A stretch of DNA of 64,000 bases from Cokeromyces recurvatus (GCF_025118155.1 NW_026251412.1:1-64000); one strand, 5' to 3'; positions 35,541 through 47,444 are shown, numbered from the stretch's first letter. Made by a program: numbers and translations. The notes: generated from the letters alone by a model not told the origin.

Positions 35541-37869
35541 TTAAAGCTTGGCTTTAACAGGTTCAATTTGACTGTTGAGAACTTCATAAAGTTCAGTAAT
35601 TTGCTTTTCATAATATTTCTTTGCTTGAGGACGTTTAACCTTGAAGGTAGGTGTCAAAAGATCTTTCTCAACAGTAAAAGGATCGGATTCTAAATAAATG
35701 GCCTTTGCAAATTCAAATCCACGCATGTCTGCCTTCTTACCAACCTTGTTCATTTGATGAAGGACAAGAGCGTTTACTTCAGGCACCTTACATAATTCTA
35801 TAAAACTTAACTTTTTAGCATGAATATGAGGCAATTTGGTTTGAACGATGGAAGCCAAGGTATCAGGATCAGGAACAACGATAGCAACTAAGGAGCTTTG
35901 TAAAGAATCTCCATGTAAATAAATTTGTCCAATAACAGGATCCTTGGCATAAATATTTTCAATCTTCTCGGGAGCAATGTATTCACCTTGAGCAAGCTTA
36001 AAGATATTCTTCTTGCGATCAATAATGACGATACAACCACGTTCATTAATCATACCAATATCACCAGTATGATACCAACCTTCGTCGTCAAGGGCTTCCC
36101 TTGTCTTTTCTTCATCCTTGAAATAACCCTTAAAGACATTGGGACCACGAATACAGATTTCACCACGTGGGTAAGGATCAGTAGACAAGTAATTCATCTC
36201 AGGTACGTCGACTAACTTCAATTCATTACAGGTAAAGGGAGCACCAATGTGACCTGCCTTATATTCATTAGGATAATGAATTGTAGAGGCAGCAGAGGTC
36301 TCGGTAGCACCATAGCCTTCACGAATATCACAACAAAGGGCAATACGAAGGAATTGCATGACATCTTTACCAATAGGAGCTGAGCCAGTCACTATGATTC
36401 GAACTTGACCACCTAACGCCTTCTTTACCTTATTAAAAATCAGACGGTCCCAGAAAGGATGAGTATATCCCTTTCCAGCCTCCAAATTAGCTAATTTTGT
36501 AGCAACGGCACGACGTGCTAAAGCACCTGTAGTGCCTGGAGCATTTATTGTAGAAGCTACAATTTTACCATATACACGATTTAAAAGACGAGGTACAGTA
36601 GCAAAGATAGTAGGTTTCAATTCCTGAATATCCTCTACTATTAAATTCATATCTCCACTAAAATAACCTAATCGTCCACCAAGACAGAGACAGATCATAT
36701 CACAAATACGACCAAAGATATGAGCAAGAGGTAAATATGAAATACTTGAATCTTCAGAAGAACCACCCAGACTTTGATAACTAGCAGATAAAGCAGAAAC
36801 AAAGTTACCATGAGTCAACATAGCGCCCTATTTATTATTATGTTAAATCAGATGCTAAATATCCAAAAAAAAAAAAGTGTCTTTCCCCCCCATCTATCCC
36901 TCCTTTTTTTTTTTTTTTTTTGTCTTACCTTTGGCATACCAGTTGTACCACTGGTATACATAATACAGGCCAGATCTTCAGATTTAGGGTAATTGTAAGA
37001 ACGTCTATTCTTCTTGCCTAAATCTTCTATAAAATTAAAGTCAACTAATTGAACATTCTTCTCAGTAGCCCATGCCTTAATAATATCACTTTTAGAAGCG
37101 ATACCAGGACGTGAAGGTTCATCGATAGAATCCATTGAAATAATTGTTTTAAGATGAGGCAACATGTGCTTTAATTTTAACAAATCAGCAATATGATCTC
37201 CAGAACAGACAATTGTCTCAAGTTCAGCATGATTAATTACATATTCAACTGTATCAGGACCCAAGGTATCATAAAGTGCAACAGTATAAAGAGAATAAGC
37301 TGCACAAGCTAAATCAGTGATTGTCCATTCAGGACGATTCACAGACCAAATACCAATAGGAATATTCTGAGTACGGTTTTCATTCATATTATGATTCAAA
37401 TAATTTAAAAGACCAGAACCAAAATTTGTAAGACGATGATTCACTTGACGATAGGTTTGCCAGACATAAGGACCTCTTTCACCTGTTTGAGCATTCTTAA
37501 TAGAACGAACACCAACACAAGGACGATCCTTTGAAATTTTTAAGCCTAGAGATAAAGATGATGATGAATACATATAAATATATACTCCTCTTCTTTACAT
37601 ATAAATCAACTTACCATTATTGAAAATATCAATTATAGATCTAACTTTAGGAGAAAATGATTCTTCAACAACAGGACGTTGAGCATTACGATAAATACCT
37701 AAATTAAGATAATCGTTTTATGTTAATATACGAAAGATCAAATAACATATCACTTTATGTAACTTTTTTTTTAAAAAAAATAAATAAATAAATAAGCTTT
37801 ACCAGTTTGTCCAGGAGTTCTGCTACCAGGAACCTCGTATGTTTGCTTCTCTAAACTGAATTTACCCAT
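35541..37869 (-). CDS. Long-chain acyl-CoA synthetase (peroxisomal type)
   Basis: Activates fatty acids with ATP and CoA. Four exons: MGKFSLEKQTYEVPGSRT (from 37869), a short second exon (IYRNAQRPVVEESFSPKV), a third carrying the AMP-binding P-loop YTSGTTGMPK, whose exon ends at the AAG before the intron at about 36827-36928, and a fourth starting GAMLTHGNF. Further adenylate-forming motifs are GYGATETSAA, ICIRGPNVFKGYFKDEEKT, and GWYHTGDIG then CIVIIDRKKNIFKLAQGEYI. About 695 residues, normal for the family. The protein ends VKAKL, a PTS1-like C-terminal tripeptide (AKL), so a peroxisomal role in beta-oxidation is likely. A GC-rich islet lies about 115 bp upstream of the start. Confidence 0.95.
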
Positions 37870-39252
37870 TTTTTTTTTTAATAAAAAGAAGTAGGAAAAA
37901 AAAAGAAAGGGTGAAAGGGAAATAAATATGAAATGTAACTGAAAAAAAGATAAGTCAGCAAAAAAGATAAATTTATTATATTGCGGGGCCGCGGTTTTAA
38001 AACGTGCGAAGTCAAAAAGTGATTATCACATGCGATCCAATTAAAAAGAAGGACCCACTCACTAGCATATTTTAACACTGTGCTGACAAAGATCAAAAGT
38101 ACAAAGATTTTCTATGTTATTAAAGTTCATATATACATGACAAAATTATCTAATCATTCATTCATCAATAAAATAGAGGTATACAAGCAAGCAAGCAAAT
38201 AATTAACTGCTGCTAGATACATTCACTTTTGCTAACTAGTTTTTTTATTTTATTTTTATTTTATTTTTTTTTATAAATGAACTTTGTATTTTATAAGGCA
38301 AAACTATTTTAATTCCAGGAAAAACTATTTAATTTAAATATCATAAAAAATAAATGTTAGCTTTATTCCTTTCCAACCACCAATTAGTTGCATTCTTTTG
38401 TCTATTTGTCCGAAAACGATGCAATATTTTACTGAGAAAAGTGATTATCAGAAAGCCATAGAGAGAGAGAGAGCGTATATGTATATAACCACTGTCACTG
38501 ATTGTATACTTTTTTTTTTTTCCCTGTGTCGATGTAAAGTAATATATGCAGTAGGGAAGAAGCACTATTTCTAGACGGATATGAACGCAGGATATAGTCC
38601 AAAAAAAAGGTATACTTGATTCAGTTTTGTTATAAATACGTTAGATTATCATTTATTCAATTGATCTGCTGTTATATACTCAAACAGGCTTGGTGTTGAT
38701 TTTTTTTTTTTTTTTTTTTATTTTATTTATTTTTTACAGTCACCAATGGTTAATTTTATCATCAAAGTCCAGTTTCTTTTTTCAAGTCAGTTTCTTCAAT
38801 CTTGATATCTATAATACATATTTGTATATAAATAAAATCCCAGATATATCTAGTATATTAACAATGACAACACATCATCAAGATACGGTGTAAGTAAGGG
38901 TCAACATACTTACAACTTCTTTTTGAGATCTATAAATGACTGTAAGCATCTAAATAAAAAGCTTGTATGACATCAATCGAAAATTTTTTTTTCGCAACTG
39001 TTATTTGTCGAATACATTCATTTAAAAGTAAAATGGATAAGCATTACACACCACTTATCTCAAATGTACCAAACTAATACATAAGCACTTTATGCATAAA
39101 TAACCAAGAAATTGTTTATAGAAATGTTTATATTTATTAAAAGGAGATTTTATTTAAAATAAAAAAAAATGGAATTTTTTTATTTATTTATTTAGTGTAA
39201 AGGTAATTTACTATATGAAATCAAATTTATACAATTAGTTTCCTACTTTCAT
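37870..39252. other. Intergenic between acyl-CoA synthetase and L26 genes
   Basis: Holds the divergent-side promoter of the acyl-CoA synthetase gene, including GCGGGGCCGCGG at about 37982-37993, and AT-rich DNA. At 38863 a short ATG frame (MTTHHQDTV) ends at GTGTAAGTAA, which could be a donor, but no following exon is visible. Confidence 0.45.
37982..37993. promoter_or_regulatory. GC-rich islet upstream of the acyl-CoA synthetase start
   Basis: GCGGGGCCGCGG, with GGCC at its centre, is isolated in A/T DNA about 115 bp before the start codon. Candidate transcription-factor site; inferred from position and composition. Confidence 0.35.
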
Positions 39253-40189
39253 TTAAAATAAAGTTTCTTTCTTTACCTGCTTCATGGCTTCCTTCTTGCC
39301 CTTACGTTCGAGGATAGCAAGACGAGACTTATCCAACTTAAGCTTGGTGACAACAACCTTGGAAGCAGAGATACCAATAGGAGCAGTAGCACCGTTAACC
39401 TTCTCACGAGCGACACGATCAATGTGAATGACCCACTTCTTACGGTAGACTTGGGTGACCTTACCTTCACGGCCCTTGTAGGTACCACGAACAACCATAA
39501 CTTCATCATCCTTACGAACAGGGATAGAACGAACGTTGTACTTTTCACGGAGTTCCTTGGATAAAGGAGCGCTCATGATCTTACGACGAACATCGGAGGT
39601 GGCGGTGAAATGAGCCTTTCTGCTCTTACGGCGAGAAGAACTGACGTCTAATAAAGAAAGGAAAAAACGTAGATTAAGTATATTGTTTAACTCTAATTAC
39701 AAAAAAAAATAAACAGAAACGAATATAAAATGGAAAATAGTGATTGACGTTTGTCTTCTTCTTTTTGTTCTCTCCCTCTTTTCTCTTCTTTTTTTTTTCT
39801 TCTGAAAACTTCCTGCCAATTACTCTTGAGTTTTAATATATATGTTTACCAGTTGTAATCGAATGGATCAAAACTCATAAAGAGATTTGAAATCAAGTTT
39901 GCTGAAGAATTCAACTCAAACAAAAAAGAAAGGCAACTTTATGTCTTCATTTGTATTCGAGAATTGAATTTATTTGAATGTGACCGAGTTAATGTAGTTT
40001 GATTCACTTTATGAGCGGTAACAAATAGTATTTTTTTTTTCAAGAGGTTAAGAAAAGAAAAAGAAAAGACATCCATCGTTTATATATGTTTAACATGCAT
40101 CCATCTATTTTCCATCTATTCGTTTCTTTCAACCCTATTCAAGAACGGGCCATGTTTCTTTTAAAATATTTACCAGCAGAGAACTTCAT
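39253..40189 (-). CDS. RPL26: 60S ribosomal protein L26 (uL24)
   Basis: Component of the large ribosomal subunit near the exit tunnel. Exon 1 (40174-40189) codes only MKFSA plus one base. After an intron of about 526 nt (39648-40173), exon 2 gives [20 protein letters not shown], then [20 protein letters not shown] and the KOW motif region [20 protein letters not shown]. The total is about 134 residues, full length. A tiny first exon and an unusually long first intron are common in fungal ribosomal protein genes. I searched the intron for C/D snoRNA boxes in the sense orientation and saw none. A CCGGCCCGG islet lies about 150 bp upstream. Confidence 0.97.
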
Positions 40190-40340
40190 CCTGTCTATAT
40201 GATGAGAAAAGAGGAAGATTCTAACTGTAGCTTACTTGAGTATTTCTTTTGTCTCTTTTCATTTCTTGGTCCGAACTTTGAAAAATAAAAAATAAAAAAA
40301 AAAATTAAAAAATGAATGGTGAAAATAAAAATAATACCGG

Positions 40341-40351
40341 CCCGGACAAAA
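40341..40351. promoter_or_regulatory. CCGGCCCGG islet upstream of RPL26
   Basis: A GC-rich near-palindrome in A/T DNA about 150 bp before the RPL26 start. Possible ribosomal-protein promoter element; inference only. Confidence 0.3.
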
Positions 40352-40424
40352 AATCAATTTAAATTCAGCAATAATAGATAATAAAAGGTACTCGTGTTTA
40401 TTATATAGTGCATATAAAATAAAT

Positions 40425-41429
40425 TTAAAAGAGTGTAATAACGCCTGCAGTGAATAGAACTAGTATAGAGATAAATAGATAGAATATAGAATGGCCATAA
40501 TGACATTTCATAAAAATAATAGTAGTAGCGTCACTACGAGATGGACTAGAAGAGTTATTATTTAGATTAGGTATTGTACTATTGTTAATAGCAGTAGTCG
40601 TATTCGTAGCACCCGTAGTTTTCTTGAGTGGTGGTCCATCATAAGAAGGCTCGTCAGATGAATTTTCAGTTTCAAGATAACTTGGTGGAGCAAATTCTGT
40701 ACCGCATTGATAATAAGAAGTACAAGCAGTCGAACAAGCAGAAGGATTTACTTTATCTTGATTACAAATCAATTGACAGTCTTGAGATTTACCTGTGCAT
40801 TCAGCTTGCACAACTGGCCAAAGATAAGGGGCAAAATCGGCTTCTTTTCTCTATAGTAAACATTGAGATAATTTATTGTATTTTATTTCTCTCTCTCTAT
40901 ATATATATAATTTAAATAGCAGTCTATTTCTTACATCGCAACCACAGTTCCAAGCCATTGAAGTTGCATTACAGAAACTTTTATATACATATATATATAT
41001 ATATTTAGTCATATATTTTAATAGATAGATTGCTACTATACATACTTTTTCGGTGTATTATTAGGCCCCCCACAATTATTCTATAATATAAATATTTATG
41101 TATATACATGTATGTTAGTAAAATATATATGCAACTACATATAGTGTGACAGCTTACAAAACAATAAGCGATTTGACGTTGACACAAGTTTTCTCGAGAA
41201 GAAGGATCGATACGAAGGATAGTCCAGCCAACATGTGGTAAATTGGCTATTGAATATTAATAACAATAGTCTTGATTTTTTTTTTTTTTATTACACCGTA
41301 TTTTGTTTTACCTGGTCGTTGTTCTGTTGAATTGTTATTATTACTATCTCCCTCATCTGCATATACTCTCACTAGTTGACTAGCAGCAAATATAAAAAAG
41401 CAATAATGATAAATGGTAGTAACAAGCAT
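40425..41429 (-). CDS. Secreted, GPI-anchor-like cysteine-rich protein (DUF7707-like)
   Basis: Likely cell-surface protein of unknown function. It starts MLVTTIYHYCFFIFAASQLV (signal peptide), with mature N-terminus near VYADEG. Five exons join in phase: ...EQRP|ANLPHVGWTILRIDPSSREN, LCQRQIAYCF, NNCGGPNNTPKN, FCNATSMAWNCGCD, RKEADFAPYLWPVVQAEC and so on. Twelve cysteines follow the fungal DUF7707 layout (C..C, C, C, CxC, C..C..C, C..C, C). After a Ser/Thr/Asn-rich stalk comes a C-terminal hydrophobic helix (IFYLFISILVLFTAGVITLF) at the very end, as in GPI precursors. Family assignment is by cysteine pattern and length. Confidence 0.75.
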
Positions 41430-41681
41430 AATAATATATTAAGAAGAATAGTAAACAAAAAAAAAAGGTCGAAACAAAATACGTTATTTATATATCTTGT
41501 TAAAATTATAATTGATATACAACATGCAAAAAATAAAAAAAATTAAAAAAAAAAATCCATATATTTTTATTCATTTGATTAAAGGAATATATTATATAAA
41601 AAAGTATCAAACTCTTTATATGTACATCTATATAATATACGTTTTAATTAATTGTATATATTAATGATTATTTTGTTATAT

Positions 41682-43728
41682 TTATTCTTGCAAGTTATCC
41701 TTTATGCGAACAAATTCAATCATTAATTCACAGTGATCTGTATGTGGAAAGAGATCAAATGAAATAGCACGAGCAGGTTTGAAAGGCATGCCTACAAAAC
41801 TATTTGACTCAGGACGGCATAATCTATTGTTAATAAAAGAATATGAGTATAATTTATCATTATAAAATAACCTCCTTCCTTGTTTTCTAAACTACTCTAC
41901 TTACCCAAGGAAGTTGTTAAAAGCTTGTTTAGCATCACAACTGATATAAATAACACGATCAATATGCTTGGCTTTACGAATAGCACGAATAACACTAGCA
42001 TGTACACCATTTCTAATAATAATAAAAAATTAATTTATCACTACTACCAAGGAAAAAAAAAAAAAAAAAGAAGCATATTATCATTTTTTTTTTTTACCTT
42101 GGTGGGTCTAAGACAGCAATAACTTCTTCATTTTCTTCGTTTTGAACAATATCAATCTTATTCTCTACCTTGTCAGCATAATAAGTAACATTTTTAATAT
42201 CTGTAGGTATATTAGATGAGTATTAATAACATTATTCATATACATATACATTTGCATAATATTTATAGGAAGGGCATACCATTTAATTTAGCATTTTCTT
42301 TTGCATCAACAATAGCTTCAGGGACCATTTCAATACCAATAACGCGATCAACAGATTTAGCCATTGTGATACCAATTGTACCAGTACCACAACAAAGATC
42401 TAATAAAGTAGTCTTCTTCTCCTTATCAATATTACACCATTCAGCACACTTGGAATAAAGTAATTCAGTAGCAGGAGTATTCACTTGGAAGAAGGCACTA
42501 GCAGAAAGACGGAAGCGACAATCAAGTAAATTTTCATATATATATCCATCACCTGTTAATATATCAATAGGTGCTTTATCAGTAAAACCGTTAGAGGCAC
42601 CATTCCATGATTGGAAAAGTAAGGTTGTCACCTTAACACCACTTTCTTCATTCCAGAATCGAATTAAATCTTTTTTAATTTCTTCGACACGTTCAGAACT
42701 TAAATCTTCATCACGCATTTGCACTAAAACTAAAATATCACCTGTACTTTGTGTTTTAGTCATTAATGTGCGCCAATAGCCTTCTTTAGTGACACGATCA
42801 TAAACAGGTAAACCAGATTGACGAATATAATCACACATAGCTTTAGCAATCTTCTTTGCAATATCAGGTATATGTAAACATTCACTAGGATCTAAAACAG
42901 ACGTGACACCCTCACGATAAAGACCTAATAAGAAACCAACAGTAGGTTCACCGTCCAGGTCTTTACCAATAGTAAATTCACATTTAGTACGATACCCATT
43001 TGTTTGAGGTGAGGGAACGGGATCAAGGACTTCACATGGTAGTCTTCCTTTCTGAAGAGCCCATTCAATTTGACTAGGATCACGTGCTGTCTTTGTTAAC
43101 TCAGTAACGCGCTTTTTAAGAGTCACTAATTGCCTAATACCCTTATTATTCTTATCTTTCAATTGAATATCGTAAGACTTTCTCCACATGGGTGTAACTT
43201 GATCCGAGAGTTTTTCAGCAGGAGTACGAGCATCATTTTCAATCTCATCCTTATTAGAGCCCTTTCTTCTTTTAGTTCTTGTGTTTGATCTATTACGAAA
43301 TTCGTCTTCAGTTTGAATAAGGATTTCAGCTGATAATGGTGTATTTTTGTATACACATTCATTAATAGTCTTTACACATTCTTGTGCTTCTTGTTCAGTC
43401 TAATTGTAAGTTTGGTAAATAAATAAATAAATAAATTTCTATTTATATATATATATGTTGGTACACGTTTATAACATACATCAACTGAAATAAAAGCATA
43501 AGTCCACCTTGGTGCTTTGCTTACACGAACATAACCCATTTTTTTGAAAAACGTTCTAATTCCCTCCATCTCAGCTCTAGGTAAATTATTAACTTTAACG
43601 CGATAGACCATGGTCATCTTTTGTCTCTTATTTTCAGATGCCTGTTGTTCTTGATCATCTTCATCTGTTTCTAAAGGCCTTTTTTTGCCAAAAACAGCAT
43701 CAAGAATTGATTTTGCAAACTTAAACAT
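41682..43728 (-). CDS. tRNA (uracil-5-)-methyltransferase, TRMT2A type
   Basis: S-adenosylmethionine-dependent enzyme that makes 5-methyluridine (T54) in tRNA. Five exons. The N-terminus (from 43728) carries an RRM-like domain (VYRVKVNNLPRAEMEGIRTF to RWTYAFISVD), as in animal TRMT2A. The catalytic part has GYRTKCEFTIGKDLDG, FFQVNTPATELLY, the SAM motif LDLCCGTGTIGI, VIGIEMVPEAIVDAKENA, the DPPR motif (split by an intron at about 42025-42098) and ISCDAKQAF, where TrmA-family enzymes hold the nucleophile Cys (SCDAKQ). The C-terminus ends FPHTDHCELMIEFVRIKD, a family signature. About 590 residues, complete. Confidence 0.93.
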
Positions 43729-44116
43729 CAGTAAATGTTGAATTTAATAAATAAATAAATAAAAAGGTTTCAAATAAACAATAAAAGGAACCAACAGACT
43801 ATACGAAAAAAAAAATGAAAAATGAAAAATAAAAAATTTAATATTACTTTATTTTAATTGGTACGTTTTCTGAAATTATACATTATATTCTTCTTAGTAT
43901 TAAAATTGAGGCTTTGCAATTTTTTTTTTTTTTTTTCTTGAAAAATAAAAAAAAAACACAGAAATTGAAAATTTATAGTACGTATATTTGCCTTTCAGAG
44001 TTTAATAAATATATATTTGTATACATATACATAAACAAAATGAAAGCATATAATATTGTATATATATATATATATATATAAAAAGAAAGAAAGAAAAGAA
44101 AAGAAAAAAGAACATA
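43729..44116. other. Intergenic, no gene seen
   Basis: AT-rich, with a T17 run and a (TA)n repeat at about 44050-44080. Promoter of the tRNA methyltransferase gene lies at its left end. Confidence 0.5.
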
Positions 44117-45245
44117 TTACATAAAGAACTGAGTATATTGGCGACTATCCATGTGAACAAGCATATCCTTCAATTTGTATTCATTTAGTTCCTCTTTGAT
44201 CTTTAAGGCTAAATCAGGTGTCAGTTTTTGACATGTAGCATTTGTATCACATCGTCGGTCATATTCTGACGCAGAAAATGTTTCGTGTAATTTAACGACA
44301 GGATTAAATGATAGAGATTTTTTACTCGAAATAGTAGAAATGGTATCATTTGTTGCAAAAGAGGAAGAAGAGGAAGAAGTGATAGAATAGGCTGGTAGAG
44401 AGTATAAATGATGTTGATCAATAGAATAAGAATGACTATGACGATGACGATGACGATTATATCGTTTTGACGATATCGTTGAAATAGGTGAATCAGGTAT
44501 TATTTTATTACTCGGTAAATTAACTACCAACAATGTAAACATTTTTAGATTTAATCTCCTCTTTTATGTTTAATGGTTTAAAATTACCTTTTTTAATTCT
44601 TAGTAACGAGTCCGAAGAATACTTTGGTAATTCATTACCAGCTTTTTTCTCAGTAGTAGTAGTAGTAGTAGTAGTAGCAGTAGTAGAAGTGAGAGCACCT
44701 TCATTATTGTGGTGACTTTCTGAAATGATGCCAAGTACTTGTTTAATTTTTTTACCTAATGATTGCCTTCGTTTAGGTGCCTCATATGCTAAATTAGTTT
44801 GTTTAGAAGTAGTAGTAGTAGTATCATGATTGGTTCTATTTATTCTTGTCTTTGTAGTTGCTGTTGAAGTAGCCGCGATGTTTGCTTTCCTTGATTCTAG
44901 GGTTTTATTAGATGACTTTGATGAAGCAGAGGGAGTTAAGGGTAAGGAGGATGCTGAGGAAGAAGATGAGTGATGGTAAGAAGAACGATATCTGTTACTA
45001 TTATTTGTTGTGATACTACTATTAGTAGAGGATGAGATAGTAGATGACCTTTTGCTAGTATTATCACTGTTGCTGCTTATACTGTGACGCATCATCATCG
45101 TCATCATTTGCTGTTGCTGTTGCTGTTGTTGTTGTAATTGAAGATGGTGGTAATAATTTGCTTGCAACTGTTGCTGGTAGTAATAATAATAGTACTCATT
45201 TTGTTGCTGTTGTAGTGTCCAATCATACCATATATCATTTTCCAT
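44117..45245 (-). CDS. PolyQ/Ser-rich protein with Bni4-like C-terminal motif
   Basis: Starts MENDIWYDWTLQQQQNEYYY (45245; the codon further upstream is TTG, not ATG). Low-complexity Gln, Met, Ser and Thr runs are followed by the basic PKRRQSLGKKIKQVLG. A 64-nt intron (44524-44587, GTAATT...GGTAG) joins SLLRIKK to VNLPSNKIIPDSPI; without splicing the frame appears broken. The C-terminal ~55 residues read KLHETFSASEYDRR, TCQKLTPDLALKIKEELNEY and HMDSRQYTQFF. They resemble the conserved end of fungal Bni4, which tethers chitin synthase III and PP1 at the bud neck. SLSF just before it may be a degenerate PP1-binding RVxF motif. The orthology call is tentative. Confidence 0.6.
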
Positions 45246-45432
45246 TGTAATCAATTTCTAATTGGTGTAATAAAAGGGAAAAAAAAATAAAAGGTATTAT
45301 AGCTATAGGTATAAATGTATGTATATAAATATATAAAAAAGGAAAATAATAAAGAAGAAGAAAAAGAAGAAGAAAAAGAAACAAATAAATAAGCGAATAA
45401 AAAAAGGTTACTGTTCTATGATATAATAATAG

Positions 45433-45482
45433 CACACACACACACACACACACACATACACATACACATACACAAACACACG
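45433..45482 (+). repeat. (CA)n microsatellite
   Basis: A run of CA dinucleotides grading into CATACA units. Confidence 0.85.
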
Positions 45483-45519
45483 TATATATTAATGTGAATC
45501 ATATTTATTTAAACTGTCT

Positions 45520-45807
45520 CTATTTTCTTTTTTCCTGTCTTTCCGCTGTTCTCTTCTTTAAGCTGAGATTATAGTCTATTTTAACATCATTCAAGCTCAA
45601 TATAGTAATACTTTTATTATATTCACTATTCTTCTTCTTTTTCTTCTTCTTCTGTATAATTGTTTAAAAAGGAAAAAGAGATACCTTTTCATCTTGCTTT
45701 GTAATTTTCAAAGACATGATATCTGCTAGTAACATATTATCGTCGTCATCATCATCATTATCCTTCATATTCTTTTTTTCTATTTTACAATTCATAATAG
45801 TAGACAT
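45520..45807 (-). CDS. Small acidic-then-basic hypothetical protein
   Basis: I do not recognise it. Exon 1 (from 45807) reads MSTIMNCKIEKKNMKDNDDD, an Asp run, then NMLLADIMSLKITKQDEK, ending at a GTATCT donor. The intron ends at TATACAG. Exon 2 reads a Lys run, NSEYNKSITILSLNDVKID, and ends SLKKRTAERQEKRK before TAG at 45520-45522. Phase fits without stops, giving about 88 residues. The mixed non-repetitive core argues for real coding, but the length is small and there is no family evidence. Confidence 0.35.
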
Positions 45808-45888
45808 AAAATTTGTTTATTATATAAGAAGACTATAGGCCATATATTAAATAGAAGAAAGAAAGAAAAATAATAATATACATATTTA

Positions 45889-45928
<40 letters not shown>

Positions 45929-46165
45929 CCTTTTCTTACATGCATGTATGTAATTCATCATTTATAGTAAAGTTTTCGTTTTTTTTCCCTCCCTGTCTCA
46001 ATTAATATTTTATCTCCTTTCTTGTATAAATATTTATTTTTATATCTGTCAGTTGACTTGTATATTTATACACGTATACATTTATATATGAATATTTGTA
46101 TTTTTTTTAAAAAAAAAAGGAAAAGGAGGTAACAAAAAAGATTCTCCTTTTATGTGTTTTATCAT

Positions 46166-47444
46166 TTATTCATATTCAACAGAATCTTCGGGTTCCTATG
46201 GAAATAAATTATTAATATCGTTGTTATGTATATACGTGTAGTTATATCAATTTACTTTTGGCTCTAAATCTTCTCCATATTGCATAGAATTATCCACATG
46301 AGATAAAACATATTCGATTGAATCTTCATCTGTAATATTAAGAGGTATAAAGCGTACCATACTATAATCATCAATCTATATTCATAGTGTTATATTAATA
46401 ATTCTTGGTCTTACAAATAAGAATAAACTTACTAAGTGTACAATAGCTTGATTTAAAGCTTGGAATTTCATATTCATTGGACTTTGCTCTTCCTCATTCA
46501 TAACTGTTTCCGCATCTTCTGCCATTAGTAATGGATCAGGTTCTAAATATCTTTCCAATTCACGTTCTGTCATAGCCTTTTCCATCATTCTTCTTCTTCT
46601 CCTTTGTCTACGACGCTTTTTTTGAGCTGCTGTTTCAGCATCATCTTCTTCATCGTCCTCTTCTTCCTCTACACGTCTATTACCATAATCGCCCTCAATT
46701 AAATCCATTTTAGTCATAACATTAATATGAGGAATTTCTAAATTAACCATAGCACTCATCGCGCTGAGTACTCCAGAAAAATATTTGCTTTTATCTTCGA
46801 TAAATTGTGATTCAAGACAATACACGCCACAGACATTCATATTAAGGCGATTAAGAGTTTCACAAAGACGCTTCATAATAGGGAAATGAGTATATAATTC
46901 GATTTGTCCAGGACAATCAAAGATCAAATAGTCATCGTCATAAGATCCAATCTCTTCTTCAAGCCAATCAATATTATTTAACAAGAACCTAAGCGTGAAT
47001 TATTATTATTATTTTCTCTTTTTTGTAAAATACAAATATCGTATCTCTTACTCTAAACAATAGATCAAACCACCATTGGGTCCATAGTCCAATTCTTCCA
47101 TAACATCTTCTAATGTGATCAAATCTCGAATATCGATAGTTGGCTCATATTCGAAGTGTTCTGCAGCAGGATCTAAGTTGACTAAATGAACTTTACGTCC
47201 AGCTGTTTGGCAGTGTGTCATTATGGTTGCACAATAAGTAGACTAAAGTATAACAGATCTTGATTATCAACACGATCGGATTCTTCTTTTGAAGATTAAA
47301 CAAATAAGCATATATATATATATTTTTCTTTACCTTGCCACTACCAGCTGGTCCCATAACTAATTGACAATGACGACCCCTAATACGAAAATAAAAAATT
47401 ATTTAATCTCTATTATTTGATCTGAAATAGTTTCTAATTTACAT
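46166..47444 (-). CDS. GPN-loop GTPase 3 (Gpn3) with intron-split start codon
   Basis: Acts with Gpn1 in nuclear import and assembly of RNA polymerase II. The protein begins [16 protein letters not shown] (P-loop), then [52 protein letters not shown] containing the GPN tripeptide, [13 protein letters not shown] and [14 protein letters not shown]. The start ATG is formed by splicing: A and T at 47444-47443 and G at 47379, with a 63-nt GT..AG intron between. Unspliced, ATG is followed at once by TAA. Upstream in frame there is a stop at 47463-47465 and no other ATG. The insert [15 protein letters not shown] between conserved blocks is unusually basic. The C-terminus ends EPEDSVEYE. Later introns are normal. 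Confidence 0.9.

Noticed and set aside
38690..38893. Possible first exon MTTHHQDTV with a donor-like GTGTAAGTAA
   Set aside because: No acceptor or following coding exon could be found before RPL26.
39648..40173. Intronic C/D snoRNA in the long RPL26 intron
   Set aside because: No RTGATGA and CTGA box pair in the sense strand.
44520..45254. Condensin-style suspicion that the polyQ gene is frameshifted into two genes
   Set aside because: A 64-nt intron with GTAATT donor and GGTAG acceptor joins both frames exactly.
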